From Flavobacteriales bacterium (GTDB lineage Bacteria > Bacteroidota > Bacteroidia > Flavobacteriales_D > Parvicellaceae), in the NCBI GenBank assembly GCA_018401455.1, contig JAGYKU010000001.1, positions 1 through 64,000 on the forward strand: a stretch of 64,000 nt of DNA. Direction: 5' to 3'. Under the pieces are notes generated by a model. That model was not told the origin of the DNA and ran no database searches. It saw nothing but the letters and a program-made list of their open reading frames with translations. Position 1 is the first letter of the stretch. Each line of letters opens with the position of its first letter. A program made the position numbers and the translations under genes. Below are positions 37,262 through 46,760 of this stretch, one piece after another.

Positions 37262-37759
37262 ATGTCTTCTTTACCCAATCAAACAAAATTCAACCTATTC
37301 AAAGGAATGTGGTTTTATCACAAGGATGCTTCTTGTGAGATACATATTTATATGTCTGTATTGGGCAAGCAAACGGTTTATTTTAATAGAAAAGTGGTGA
37401 GTTCAGCATTTTCTTTAAAAATGAAAACACAACATGATTTTAATGACGGTATTGAACAGTACTCTGTAATTTCCGAACCATCAAACAAAGCGATGACAGC
37501 ATTTGAAACCACTATTAGAAAAAACAAAGTCATTTTAAAATCTTTCTCAACACATTATAATTTTGATTGGAAAAGAATCCTTTCTCTATTCGTTGCTATT
37601 TTTGGAGTAAATGTATTTGTTGAGTATTTCAATTTACCTGACTGGACAAGATGGGCAGGAGGCGTATTGGTAATATTGGTAGTAATCATTTATTTTTCAA
37701 AAACTTTGATGACTATAAAAGAACTAGAAAATCCTATTACTTATGACGATATTGCTTAA
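37262..37759 (+). CDS. hypothetical protein with C-terminal membrane helices
   Basis: A 165-residue protein, divergent from lemA. The N-terminal 115 residues are polar and probably beta-rich (GMWFYHKDASCEIHIYMSVL). Two hydrophobic helices follow (ILSLFVAIFGVNVFVEYF, WAGGVLVILVVIIYFSKTL) and the tail is acidic. I do not recognise a family. Codon use and composition resemble the surrounding core genes. Confidence 0.7.
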   Translation: MSSLPNQTKFNLFKGMWFYHKDASCEIHIYMSVLGKQTVYFNRKVVSSAFSLKMKTQHDFNDGIEQYSVISEPSNKAMTAFETTIRKNKVILKSFSTHYNFDWKRILSLFVAIFGVNVFVEYFNLPDWTRWAGGVLVILVVIIYFSKTLMTIKELENPITYDDIA

Positions 37760-37853
37760 GTTGGTTATTATCTAGATAATAAACTTTAGTTTTTACAAAG
37801 TCCTATTTCTTATTTACAATTCAAAGGCTTAGATTGAAACCATCCTTCATCAA

Positions 37854-38765
37854 TTAATCATGTCTTTCTCCTCGTAAAACCTTAAAAGCGTGCAAAACTT
37901 GAGGAAAAAGGGCGTCCATTGTTTCTTTAGCACCATTGGTAGATCCTGGCATTGTCAAAATCAACATCCCTCCAATGGTTCCAGCAACACTTCTAGAAAG
38001 CATTGCATAAGGCATTCTCTGCTGCCCATAGTTTCTTGCCGCTTCGGCAATTCCTGGTATTTCTCTTTCTAGCAATGGCAAAATCGTATCGGGTGTCACA
38101 TCTCTAACAGAGAGTCCTGTTCCTCCTGTAAAAATCAATAATTGTGTTCCTGCGTTCTTGTGATAGGACACTTGGTTTTCGATGGCATTGGGTTCATCAG
38201 GAATGATTTCATAACCCACATTTTGCAATCCCAATGAAATTAATTTTTCTTGAATCACCAAACCGGCTTTATCGGTTTTGATGCCTTTTGAAATGGTGTC
38301 CGAACAAACAACAACAGCGGCTCTTATATCTTTGGCAAAAGCATCTTTATAATCAGATTTACCGCCTTTTTTACTGAGCAATTTAATGTTACAGATTTCA
38401 ATTTCTTTATCAATCGGTTTGAGCATATCATAAATATTAAGAGCTACCACACTTGCTCCGTGCATTGCTTCTACCTCTACTCCTGTTTTGTAGATTGTTT
38501 TTACCAAAACTTTGATGATAATCTCTAAATCTTTAATCTCAAAAGTAATCGCTGTTGCTTCAATCGGCATTGGATGACAATCTGGTAAAAGTTCCGCTGT
38601 TTTCTTTACTGCCAATAATCCAGCTGCTTTCGACATAGCAAAAACATTTCCTTTGGGCACTGTATCAGAAATAATCGCTTCTATGGTTTTTGATGCTCCC
38701 ACCTTTACAATCGCTTGTGCTTCGGCAATTCTTAATGTATTATTTTTATGTGTAATGTCAATCAT
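37854..38765 (-). CDS. fused molybdenum cofactor proteins MoaC-MogA/MoaB
   Basis: A 303-residue fusion starting at ATG 38765 (MIDITHKNNTLRIAEAQAIV); the 18 codons upstream are not typical. Residues 1-150 are MoaC, cyclic pyranopterin monophosphate synthase, with LLPDCHPMPIEATAI and EVEAMHGASVVALNIYDMLK. Residues 160-303 are a MogA/MoaB-type adenylyltransferase domain with LLIFTGGTGLSVRDVTPDTI and MLILTMPGSTNGAKETMDAL. Both act on molybdopterin synthesis. No other moa gene is in the window. Confidence 0.93.
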   Translation of the reverse strand: MIDITHKNNTLRIAEAQAIVKVGASKTIEAIISDTVPKGNVFAMSKAAGLLAVKKTAELLPDCHPMPIEATAITFEIKDLEIIIKVLVKTIYKTGVEVEAMHGASVVALNIYDMLKPIDKEIEICNIKLLSKKGGKSDYKDAFAKDIRAAVVVCSDTISKGIKTDKAGLVIQEKLISLGLQNVGYEIIPDEPNAIENQVSYHKNAGTQLLIFTGGTGLSVRDVTPDTILPLLEREIPGIAEAARNYGQQRMPYAMLSRSVAGTIGGMLILTMPGSTNGAKETMDALFPQVLHAFKVLRGERHD

Positions 38766-38923
38766 TCGGTTTGAATTGGAAAAATGAATTGTAAATATAC
38801 AAGTTTTGGTCAAAAACAATGATACCTTTTTTGGGAGTTCTGAGAATCGAAAAAAAAATGATAAATTAAAAAATGTTTGTAAAATGTTAAAATTTACTAA
38901 TATTGTACTTTATTTAACGCACT

Positions 38924-41341
38924 ATGAAAATGAAAAATTACTTTTTAACTCTGATTTTATCAGCTTTAACGCTCTTCGGGTTCAATGTTTTTGCACAAGT
39001 TACCCAGACTGTAAGAGGAACTGTCGTAGATAATGAATCCAAATTTCCATTACCTGGTGTTTCTGTATTGCTGATAAGCGATACTACCAAAACTATTGGT
39101 GCTGCCACTGCTGTAAATGGTCAATTCAAATTAGAAGGTGTGCCACTAGGACGTCAGCAAATAAAAATTTCATACATAGGTTACAACACACAAGTAATTA
39201 CTGTACAAGTGATTTCTGGAAAAGAATCCGTGTTGAACATCGAAATTGAAGAATCAAGTGAATTGATGCAAGAGTTTAAAGTTGTTGCCAACGAAAATAA
39301 AGAGGTCAACAATGAAATGGCTATTGTGAGTGCGCAACAGTTTTCGGTGGAAGAAACAGAAAGATATGCAGGGAGTAGGGGAGACCCAGCCCGAATGGCG
39401 TCCAACTTTGCCGGTATTCAAGGTTCTGACGATAGTAGAAATGACATTGTGATTAGAGGAAACTCGCCTCTTGGAGTAGTGTATAGAATAGAAGGTGTGG
39501 ACATTCCCAACCCGAGTCACTTTGCGATTACAGGAAGTAGTGGTGGGCCAACAAGTATGTTGAACAATAAATTATTAGCCAACAGTGATTTTTTTACTGG
39601 AGCATTTCCTGCGGAATATGGAAATAGTGTTTCTGGTATTTTTGATTTGAGATTGCGAAATGGAAACAACCAAACAAGAGAACATCAAGTTCAGTTTGGT
39701 GTTTTGGGAGCAGAAATTTTAGCAGAAGGACCTTTCAAAAAAGGAAAAAATGCTTCTTATTTATTAATTTATAGATATTCTACTCTAAAAATGTTTCAAG
39801 CTATTGGTATAGACATTGGAACAACTGCAGTACCACAATATCAAGATTTATCTTTCAAAATGAACTTTCCTTTAAAAGACGGAAGTAATATTGCGCTTTG
39901 GGGAATTGGCGGAAATAGTAAGATTGATATTATGGTGAGTACTCAAAAAGATACTTCTATTATTGATTTGTATGGTGAGAATGATAGGGATCAGTATTTT
40001 AGAACTTCAATGGCTGTTGGAGGAATTACATATTCTAAAGCTTTTAATGAAGATACTTATTTCAAAAGCACTGTTTCGGGCTCTAGAGACATGCAACGTT
40101 CTACCCACAATTTAGTAAATAGAAGCATTATAAATGGTCAGTTTGAAGTTGACGATGATGGAATTTACAATCTTATGGATTACTATTATGAAAATTATAG
40201 AATCTCCAATTCCTCTAGTTTGAATAGAAAGTTTGGAAAAAAGAATGTGTTGAAAATTGGATATAACATCGACTATTTTATTGCTTCCTACCAAGATAGT
40301 ATTTTAAAAAATGACACCATAAGAAATGATTATAGAGTAAGATGGAATACTCAAGAAAATTTTGTTTTGGCGCAAGGTTATGTGCAATGGAAACATAAAT
40401 TCTCTGACAAATTGGTAATGACTACAGGTCTTCACGCACAACATTTGTCTTTGAGTAATGCTACTTCGCTGTTCGAACCAAGATTTGGAATTAAATATAC
40501 TCTCAATCCAAAAAGTGATATTGCTTTTGGTGCTGGTCGTCATAGCCAGTCTCAACCCTATTACAACCACTTTTATTTGAGAGAAGGAAATACCGTACCT
40601 CACAACAAACAAATGGGTTTTACTTATAGTAATCACTTAGTTTTGAGTTATTCAAGAAGATGGAGCAAAAAAATAGGAACCAAAATAGAAACCTATTACC
40701 AAAACTTGACAAATATTCCAATTGAACAAAGCCCTTCAGCATTTTCTTTAATCAACCAAGGAAGTGGATTTGCGAGGTTTTTTCCAGATTCAGTATTGGT
40801 TAATGAAGGAACAGGATATAATTTCGGAGTTGAGTTTACAGTAGAAAAATATTTTAGTGATGGATGGCACGGTATGATTACAGGTGCTATTTTCGAGTCT
40901 AAATACAAAGGAAGCGATGGAATTGAGAGAAATACTGATTATAACGGAAATTATGCTGCTAATTTATTAGTAGGAAAGGAATTCAAATTCAATGAAAAGC
41001 ATTCCTTATTAATTGGTGGGAAAGTAACAATTGCAGGAGGTAAAAGATATGGTTTAATAGATACTTTAAGAACTCAAAATCAAAGAGAAATCGTTTTCCA
41101 AGATACGCAATATAATGAATTTCAATTTCAAAATTATTTTAGAACAGACATAAAATTTACCTACAGAATCAATGCTAAAAAAGTAACGCACGAAATCTCT
41201 TTGGATATTGTAAACGTCACAGATAGACAAAATATTCTAGGAATTACTTATGTTCCTTTGGATGGAGCAGGTGTTTCTCCGTTTAGAGAAAATTACCAAC
41301 TTGGATTTTTACCCATCTTCTTCTATAGGGTCGATTTTTAG
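38924..41341 (+). CDS. TonB-dependent outer-membrane receptor
   Basis: An 805-residue receptor. Signal peptide MKMKNYFLTLILSALTLFGF to FAQ; a carboxypeptidase-regulatory-like domain at about residues 27-110 (VRGTVVDNESKFPLPGVSVL); the plug domain with IVIRGNSPLGVVYRIEGVDI; then a beta barrel of alternating strands ending in LGFLPIFFYRVDF. There is no SusD partner next to it, so the ligand is more likely a siderophore, cobalamin or small oligomer than a SusCD glycan, but this is inference. Confidence 0.93.
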   Translation: MKMKNYFLTLILSALTLFGFNVFAQVTQTVRGTVVDNESKFPLPGVSVLLISDTTKTIGAATAVNGQFKLEGVPLGRQQIKISYIGYNTQVITVQVISGKESVLNIEIEESSELMQEFKVVANENKEVNNEMAIVSAQQFSVEETERYAGSRGDPARMASNFAGIQGSDDSRNDIVIRGNSPLGVVYRIEGVDIPNPSHFAITGSSGGPTSMLNNKLLANSDFFTGAFPAEYGNSVSGIFDLRLRNGNNQTREHQVQFGVLGAEILAEGPFKKGKNASYLLIYRYSTLKMFQAIGIDIGTTAVPQYQDLSFKMNFPLKDGSNIALWGIGGNSKIDIMVSTQKDTSIIDLYGENDRDQYFRTSMAVGGITYSKAFNEDTYFKSTVSGSRDMQRSTHNLVNRSIINGQFEVDDDGIYNLMDYYYENYRISNSSSLNRKFGKKNVLKIGYNIDYFIASYQDSILKNDTIRNDYRVRWNTQENFVLAQGYVQWKHKFSDKLVMTTGLHAQHLSLSNATSLFEPRFGIKYTLNPKSDIAFGAGRHSQSQPYYNHFYLREGNTVPHNKQMGFTYSNHLVLSYSRRWSKKIGTKIETYYQNLTNIPIEQSPSAFSLINQGSGFARFFPDSVLVNEGTGYNFGVEFTVEKYFSDGWHGMITGAIFESKYKGSDGIERNTDYNGNYAANLLVGKEFKFNEKHSLLIGGKVTIAGGKRYGLIDTLRTQNQREIVFQDTQYNEFQFQNYFRTDIKFTYRINAKKVTHEISLDIVNVTDRQNILGITYVPLDGAGVSPFRENYQLGFLPIFFYRVDF

Positions 41342-41457
41342 AAGTTGAAAGTTATATCTAACTCAAGTATTCTTATTAAAAGTATGTTACCGCTTGTAAC
41401 AAAACTTTTCATTTGTTCATTTTTTTTTGTAATATTGAAGTATTAAAACACAAAAAA

Positions 41458-43260
41458 ATGAAGAATTCTAATTTCATTACAAAGACTAAAGTCTTATTTT
41501 TAACAGGTATTTTTGGATTCACAGGACTTGTTTCAGCTCAAAATCAAGATCTACCTATTGGTTTAACACCAAATGAAAAAAGCATTTTAGAAAATGGTTT
41601 ACACCAATACACAAACCAAAATAGAGGGATTACAACACCTCCTCCAGGTCCACTTAGAACAATGGCTGAGTGGGAGGAAATCCAAACACTAGTTATCACT
41701 TGGACAGGTTTTCAATCTATACTTGCTCAAATTGTAGATCATGCTCAAGAAGAATGTGAAGTCTTGATTAGTTGTTCAGACTCTAATGCTGTAAAAACGT
41801 ATCTTACTGGTCAAGGAGTTCCTCATACGAATGTAAGTTATATTCAAGTTCCTTTTAATAGTATTTGGGTGAGAGATTACGGTGCACATACTGTTTACAA
41901 AAACGATGTAGAAGACATTTATATGGTGGACTGGATATACAACAGACCTAGACCAGCAGACGATGCAATGCCAGATGCACAAGGTGTATTTAAGAATATT
42001 CCTGTTTATGCCACCACTCAAGCACCAAACGACTTAGTGAATACTGGAGGAAACTGGATGGTAGATGGCGCAGGAACCGCTTTCGCTTCTGATTTGATTA
42101 TAGAAGAAAATGAAGCAGGAAATCCTTATGGCGTTACTACAAAAACAGAAGCACAAATAGACCAAATTGTAGAAGATTTCATGGGAATAGATAGATTTAT
42201 CAAAATGGTTTCGCTTCCTTATGATGATATTCATCACATTGATATGCACATGAAGTTATTGGATGAAGAAACGCTTTTGGTAGGAGAATTTCCAGATGGA
42301 ATTTCTGACGGACCCCAAATTGAGGCAAACATCCAATATGTATTGAGCAATTTCAACTCTGTTTATGGTACGCCTTATAAAATTATTCGTATTCCAATGC
42401 CGCCCAATGCTGCTGGAACATCATATCCAGGTCAACCTTATGGAAATGCTTATTACAGAACGTATGCAAATAATGTATTTGTAAACAAAACAGTGATTGT
42501 TCCGAGTTACAGAGAAGATTACGATACCATTGCACAAAGAATTTTAGCAGAATCATTACCGGGTTACAATATTAAGTACATTGATGTAGATAATCAAGGT
42601 GCAAATCTAATTTCCAATGGTGGCGCTATTCATTGTATCACTAATGCCATTGGTGTTTCCAACCCTTTATTGATAAGACATCAATCTTTGGTGGACACAT
42701 ATGACGAAACCAATCCTTATGAAGTAAATGCTTTTATAAAACATGCAAGTGGTATTCAGAACGCTACTTTGTTTTACAGTACAAACGATGGCACAAGTTA
42801 TAATTCATTACCTATGACAGCATCTGGAAATGATATTTTTAACGCTTCAATTCCAGCGCAAGTGGCGGGAACAGAAGTGCTTTATTACATTCATGCAACT
42901 GCAAATAGTGGCAAAGAACAAGTAAGACCTATCGTAGCACCTGAAGGATATTTTCATTTTAAAGTTTTAGGAAACAGTTCTGTTGGAGTTGAAGAAATAA
43001 ATCAAAATGCAAACATTAATATTTTTCCAAATCCTGCAAAAGCCATTACTTGTATTGATATAACACCCTATGTGAATGAAAAAATAAAAGTAACCATGCA
43101 AAATTTATTAGGTCAAACCGCTGAAGTTTTGTTTGAAGGTGAAGTATCAGGAAACAACCAAAAAGTGTTTTTTGACGCTAGAAATTATACTTCTGGAACC
43201 TACCTAATCACTGTTTCATCACCCAATGGATTTTTGGTGCAAAAAGTTTTAGTGCATTAG
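41458..43260 (+). CDS. secreted agmatine deiminase/peptidyl-arginine deiminase-like enzyme, T9SS substrate
   Basis: Start ATG 41458 gives 600 residues; the 15 codons upstream are not a signal. The signal peptide is followed by the PAD_porph domain: PLRTMAEWEEIQTLVITWTG, SIWVRDYGAHTVY, GGNWMVDGAGTAFAS, DIHHIDMHMKLLDEETLLVG and NGGAIHCITNAIG, whose Cys is the expected catalytic nucleophile. After an Ig-like domain, the last 80 residues form a type A T9SS sorting domain (INIFPNPAKA to TYLITVSSPNGFLVQKVLV). The enzyme would convert agmatine or peptidyl-arginine to citrulline-type products outside the cell. Confidence 0.9.
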   Translation: MKNSNFITKTKVLFLTGIFGFTGLVSAQNQDLPIGLTPNEKSILENGLHQYTNQNRGITTPPPGPLRTMAEWEEIQTLVITWTGFQSILAQIVDHAQEECEVLISCSDSNAVKTYLTGQGVPHTNVSYIQVPFNSIWVRDYGAHTVYKNDVEDIYMVDWIYNRPRPADDAMPDAQGVFKNIPVYATTQAPNDLVNTGGNWMVDGAGTAFASDLIIEENEAGNPYGVTTKTEAQIDQIVEDFMGIDRFIKMVSLPYDDIHHIDMHMKLLDEETLLVGEFPDGISDGPQIEANIQYVLSNFNSVYGTPYKIIRIPMPPNAAGTSYPGQPYGNAYYRTYANNVFVNKTVIVPSYREDYDTIAQRILAESLPGYNIKYIDVDNQGANLISNGGAIHCITNAIGVSNPLLIRHQSLVDTYDETNPYEVNAFIKHASGIQNATLFYSTNDGTSYNSLPMTASGNDIFNASIPAQVAGTEVLYYIHATANSGKEQVRPIVAPEGYFHFKVLGNSSVGVEEINQNANINIFPNPAKAITCIDITPYVNEKIKVTMQNLLGQTAEVLFEGEVSGNNQKVFFDARNYTSGTYLITVSSPNGFLVQKVLVH

Positions 43261-43272
43261 TATAATTAACTC

Positions 43273-44166
43273 TTACAAAACACCCAATATCTTTGCTGTG
43301 AAAGCACCGATATTGGTTACTTCATTGTTGGCTTTCTTTACCTGAATCATGTACAACTGGCTTTTAATCCATGCAGGAGCATGAAGTTGTAACGCTTTTT
43401 CTGCTTGGTCTTTTCTCAAGCCGAATTTATTCACTAGTCGTTCAAACATTTCGGTATCTTCGTCTTTAAAATCAAATTGAACTTGATAAGGCGTATGGAC
43501 AATGTGAAACTCTAGTTTGGTAAACTTTCTGCCCGTTTTGATGGGTTTGTATTCAAACTTAATATCAGTGAGTTTGTTGATTTCTTTGTGTGCTATTTTC
43601 AAAACATATTTATCAAATGCAGACCATTTTTCGTACTGTTCAATCTTCTTTTTAGGATCATAAAGGCTCAACCTTTCTTTTAAGTCTAAAACACTCAATC
43701 TCAAAATTCCAGTGTTTTTGAATTGACTTAACATCTCGTACATTCTTTTAGAAAACTTAGATTTAAGAATAAGTGCCAATTCGAGTTGATAGGTAGTAAA
43801 ATTTTGTTTTAACTCAAAAAGATAGGGACGCAATTTGGGTTCAATTCCCAATTCTATAATTCCATGTCCTTTAATATACTCAGCGGAACTTACGAGTGTT
43901 GTTTGCAGTATATTCCCATTGTCTTTATGAATCGTAATGATTTTTGACATCATTCTTTCAATGGCGTTTTTGTAATCTACGTAACTGTTGTCAACGCCAG
44001 TTTTCTGTGCTAATTCGTTTACAGAAATAAAATAGTACTTTTCGGGTTCGTCTCCTTTTCTAATTTGAGACATCATCATGTACATTATGTTTTTCTCCAA
44101 AGGTGAAAAATCATAGTTTGCTTCTGTTATCGCATTATTTTGAAAAATTGTCTTTAACTCTCCCAT
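43273..44166 (-). CDS. RepB/Rep_3-family replication initiator
   Basis: A 297-residue protein of the plasmid initiator superfamily (two winged helices): FSPLEKNIMYMMMSQIRKGD, VNELAQKTGVDNSYVDYKNA, LKSKFSKRMYEMLSQFKNTG, LSVLDLKERLSLYDPKKKIE and KEINKLTDIKFEYKPIKTGR are characteristic. It would bind iterons and open the origin. About 1.2 kb of matching iterons lie directly upstream. The flanking genes are chromosomal in type, so this is either an integrated plasmid origin or a chromosomal copy with its own role. Confidence 0.88.
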   Translation of the reverse strand: MGELKTIFQNNAITEANYDFSPLEKNIMYMMMSQIRKGDEPEKYYFISVNELAQKTGVDNSYVDYKNAIERMMSKIITIHKDNGNILQTTLVSSAEYIKGHGIIELGIEPKLRPYLFELKQNFTTYQLELALILKSKFSKRMYEMLSQFKNTGILRLSVLDLKERLSLYDPKKKIEQYEKWSAFDKYVLKIAHKEINKLTDIKFEYKPIKTGRKFTKLEFHIVHTPYQVQFDFKDEDTEMFERLVNKFGLRKDQAEKALQLHAPAWIKSQLYMIQVKKANNEVTNIGAFTAKILGVL

Positions 44167-44180
44167 ACCGCAAAGATAGC

Positions 44181-45354
44181 TAAAGGATAGAGACCTTTTT
44201 AAATCTATCCCTTTGTTTTGGTATTATTGTTTTCGACATTGTTTTTCTATCCTTTAAAAGTCAATTGGCTGTATCTCAATAATAGTAAGGAATTTTAGCG
44301 AAACGATATGCTAGCGAGGATTTTCTATCTTTTAAACGTAAGCGTATAATATTCAGAAATTTATATACAAATGATAACTTAAAATATTGTTAAGAACTCT
44401 TATGGGAAAATCGAGGATTTACTATCCTTTAGATAAATATTAGAAATGAATCCACCAATAATTCGAGGATTCTCTATCCTTTATTGACTGGTTAATCCTA
44501 TAAAATATGTTATTGCACTCGGTTTTCCTATCCTTTCATTTGTAAACATCAAGACTTTATTTTCTGAAAAGATAGAAAATCCTCTACAAAACTTTAAATT
44601 TACTATCGTCCTAAAAATGTTATATATTCGAGGAATTTCTATCCTTATAGATTTTATATTGTTGTTTTTAAGGCATTTAACATTCACATTGTTATTGTTT
44701 TTTGGTATTGATTCTGACAATACTTATCATTTTAACGGTTTCATTTCGAGGTTTTACTATCCTTTTATAATTTTATTGCCGTTTATACACAAGTGCAAAA
44801 TATTGTTTATTAGATTGTTACGAGCAGTATACAACATAAAGCCAGTTCTAATGGATAGTCTATCCTTTTCTTCTATCCTTTCACGAGGAATTTCTTACCA
44901 CTTAACTAGGGAATACTATCCTATCACTAGTATTCTCTATCCTTAGAACGATGGATTTCTATGCAGTAAACTATGGTTTACTATCCTTAGACCTTTTGTA
45001 CGCCAATGATAGCGTGGCTTAACAAATCCTAAAAGTAAAAAGTAAATATAAAAATAATTACAATATTGTATTGTCCCTCGCTCTTTCAATATTTAAGAAG
45101 TTGAAAACAAATTGAAATGTTATTATCACAATTCGAAAATCAAAACAAAGAAAACAAAAAAACAAAGAGGGAAGGCCATGTTACATAAAAATAAATTCCG
45201 CAAACTAGGTTTTTCTATCCTTTAAAAGTTTACTCCAAATCTAATGCGTTATATACAGGTATATTAATATCATAACAAATTTCTTTACAATCATTTTAAA
45301 AAACTTTGGCTAATTTTGCAACAAATAATAATAATTCATTTATCAAAAGGATAG
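44181..45354. repeat. iteron array, putative Rep-dependent origin
   Basis: Eleven direct copies of CTATCCTTW begin at 44247, 44422, 44474, 44528, 44639, 44757, 44860, 44873, 44937, 44981 and 45215. Two inverted exact copies are at 44182 and 45346, marking the two ends, and there are degenerate copies at 44205, 44325, 44567 (inverted) and 44916. Several carry the extended form CGAGGATTTNCTATCC (starts 44316, 44412, 44464, 44629, 44747). A relaxed DnaA box, TTATACACA, lies at 44783-44791. The region is AT-rich and gene-free. Confidence 0.88.
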
Positions 45355-45419
45355 AATTTCCAAGTATAGTGAATTAGAGAAGTATTTCTAGCAGTTAAGA
45401 GGAATACACATTTTATAAA

Positions 45420-45626
45420 ATGAAGAGAAAACAACTTCAGATATTTGAAACCGACAATACACAACAAACTAAATTGGAGTTTGATGGACAGTTTGCTTCA
45501 TGGTCTTTAAAAGTTCAAAAAATAACAGAACTATTACAAAACCAAAATTTATCTCCTGAAATAAAAGACAATTGGAGAAAAGAACTGCACTACTATCAAG
45601 ATCTTTTGAGAAAATATCATAAGTAA
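45420..45626 (+). CDS. small hypothetical protein next to the iteron array
   Basis: A 68-residue helical, charged protein (MKRKQLQIFETDNTQQTKLE, WSLKVQKITELLQNQN, WRKELHYYQDLLRKYHK) reading away from the array and divergent from rep. No known domain. Its position 66 bases after the last inverted iteron allows a role in copy control, but that is speculation. The start ATG follows an A/T-rich leader without a clear ribosome site, usual in this phylum. Confidence 0.5.
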   Translation: MKRKQLQIFETDNTQQTKLEFDGQFASWSLKVQKITELLQNQNLSPEIKDNWRKELHYYQDLLRKYHK

Positions 45627-45681
45627 AATAAACTAAATTCTAAAATAGATAATATTTACATTTATTCAGAAACTCTATAAA

Positions 45682-46608
45682 ATGAAATCAATAAAAATAT
45701 TTTTGTTTATAATCCTATCTTTAACATTAACATTTTGTACTTCAGATACCCAGAACAAAAAAGTGGAATCGAATACTGAAAAAACAACTCTTGATAAAGA
45801 TACATTACATCAATTCATTGAAAATCCTCAAGAAATGTTGAAAGAAGCCTATCAATTATTTAAAGAAGGTAACGACTCAGCATCTATAGAAATTGCCAAT
45901 AAAGTACTTGAATATGGATACAAAACCAATAATGACACTTTAATAGGAGGCGCTTTAGCTTCTCTTTGTAGAAATTCACAAAGAAGTCTAGATACAATAC
46001 GTCTTGCAGAATTAAGTGAAGAATTAGCAACATTGGCTACAAATTCAGGAAATCAAAAATGGATGATGATAAGAGCACATATGAATGCTGAAATGTGGCG
46101 ATTGATAGGAAATATGGACAGAGCAGAACAGTTTTATAATGAAAGTATGGAAATAAGTTTTGCAATCAATTCAATGGGTATGTACACAATAGACCATTTC
46201 AATAAATCATTTGTATCTACAGCAAAAGGAGATTTTGAAGAAGCAAGAAGATTGATTATAAAATATTATGCTTTACGAGAGGAATCAGATCCAGAATCAG
46301 AAGATGCTTATGGCCTGATTGCTTTGTCCTATCTACTAGAACAAGAGAAAAACTATATTGGCGCATTAGAGGTCGCCTCAGTTACTCGTAGATTATTTCA
46401 AGAACAAAATCTTTTTCCCGAACCACCAGATGAAAAACCATTGATAATGGTAGAAGAAAAAGTTAAAGAAGTATTGGATGCCAACATCTATGAAGCAACA
46501 ATTATAAAATCGAAAAATGAGACAGTAAGTTCTCTAATATCAAGTATTTGTAATTTCCTAACCCATTATCAATTATTGCTTAATTTTTTATTATTTAACA
46601 TAAGATAA
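45682..46608 (+). CDS. lipoprotein with TPR-like helices, C-terminus possibly altered
   Basis: A 308-residue protein with lipobox FIILSLTLTFC (lipidated Cys near 19). Helical pairs (MLKEAYQLFKEGNDSASIEI, SLDTIRLAELSEELATLATN, GNMDRAEQFYNESMEISFAI) suggest tetratricopeptide repeats, as in the sensor part of Bacteroidota TPR-LuxR or TPR-kinase proteins. The last 25 residues turn abruptly hydrophobic (LTHYQLLLNFLLFNI), hinting that a signalling domain was lost or that a frameshift occurred. Confidence 0.7.
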   Translation: MKSIKIFLFIILSLTLTFCTSDTQNKKVESNTEKTTLDKDTLHQFIENPQEMLKEAYQLFKEGNDSASIEIANKVLEYGYKTNNDTLIGGALASLCRNSQRSLDTIRLAELSEELATLATNSGNQKWMMIRAHMNAEMWRLIGNMDRAEQFYNESMEISFAINSMGMYTIDHFNKSFVSTAKGDFEEARRLIIKYYALREESDPESEDAYGLIALSYLLEQEKNYIGALEVASVTRRLFQEQNLFPEPPDEKPLIMVEEKVKEVLDANIYEATIIKSKNETVSSLISSICNFLTHYQLLLNFLLFNIR

Positions 46609-46760
46609 ATTATAGGTTTTATATATTTCATCCTCAAAAATTATTTATTTACATAAATATATAAATATGTATTTATATAAAAGTATAAAATGTATTTGCT
46701 AAAATAATTTCTTAAAGTATTTTATCTGAAATTCATAATTCTTACATACATTTGCAAGGC

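Noticed and set aside
44783-44791. Single DnaA box as proof that this is the chromosomal oriC
   Set aside because: One relaxed TTATACACA match in AT-rich DNA is weak, and dnaA, dnaN or other oriC neighbours are absent.
44181-45354. Iteron region as a CRISPR array
   Set aside because: The repeated unit is only 9-19 bases, spacing is irregular (13 to over 200 bases), some copies are inverted, and no cas gene is present; the adjacent Rep gene explains it.
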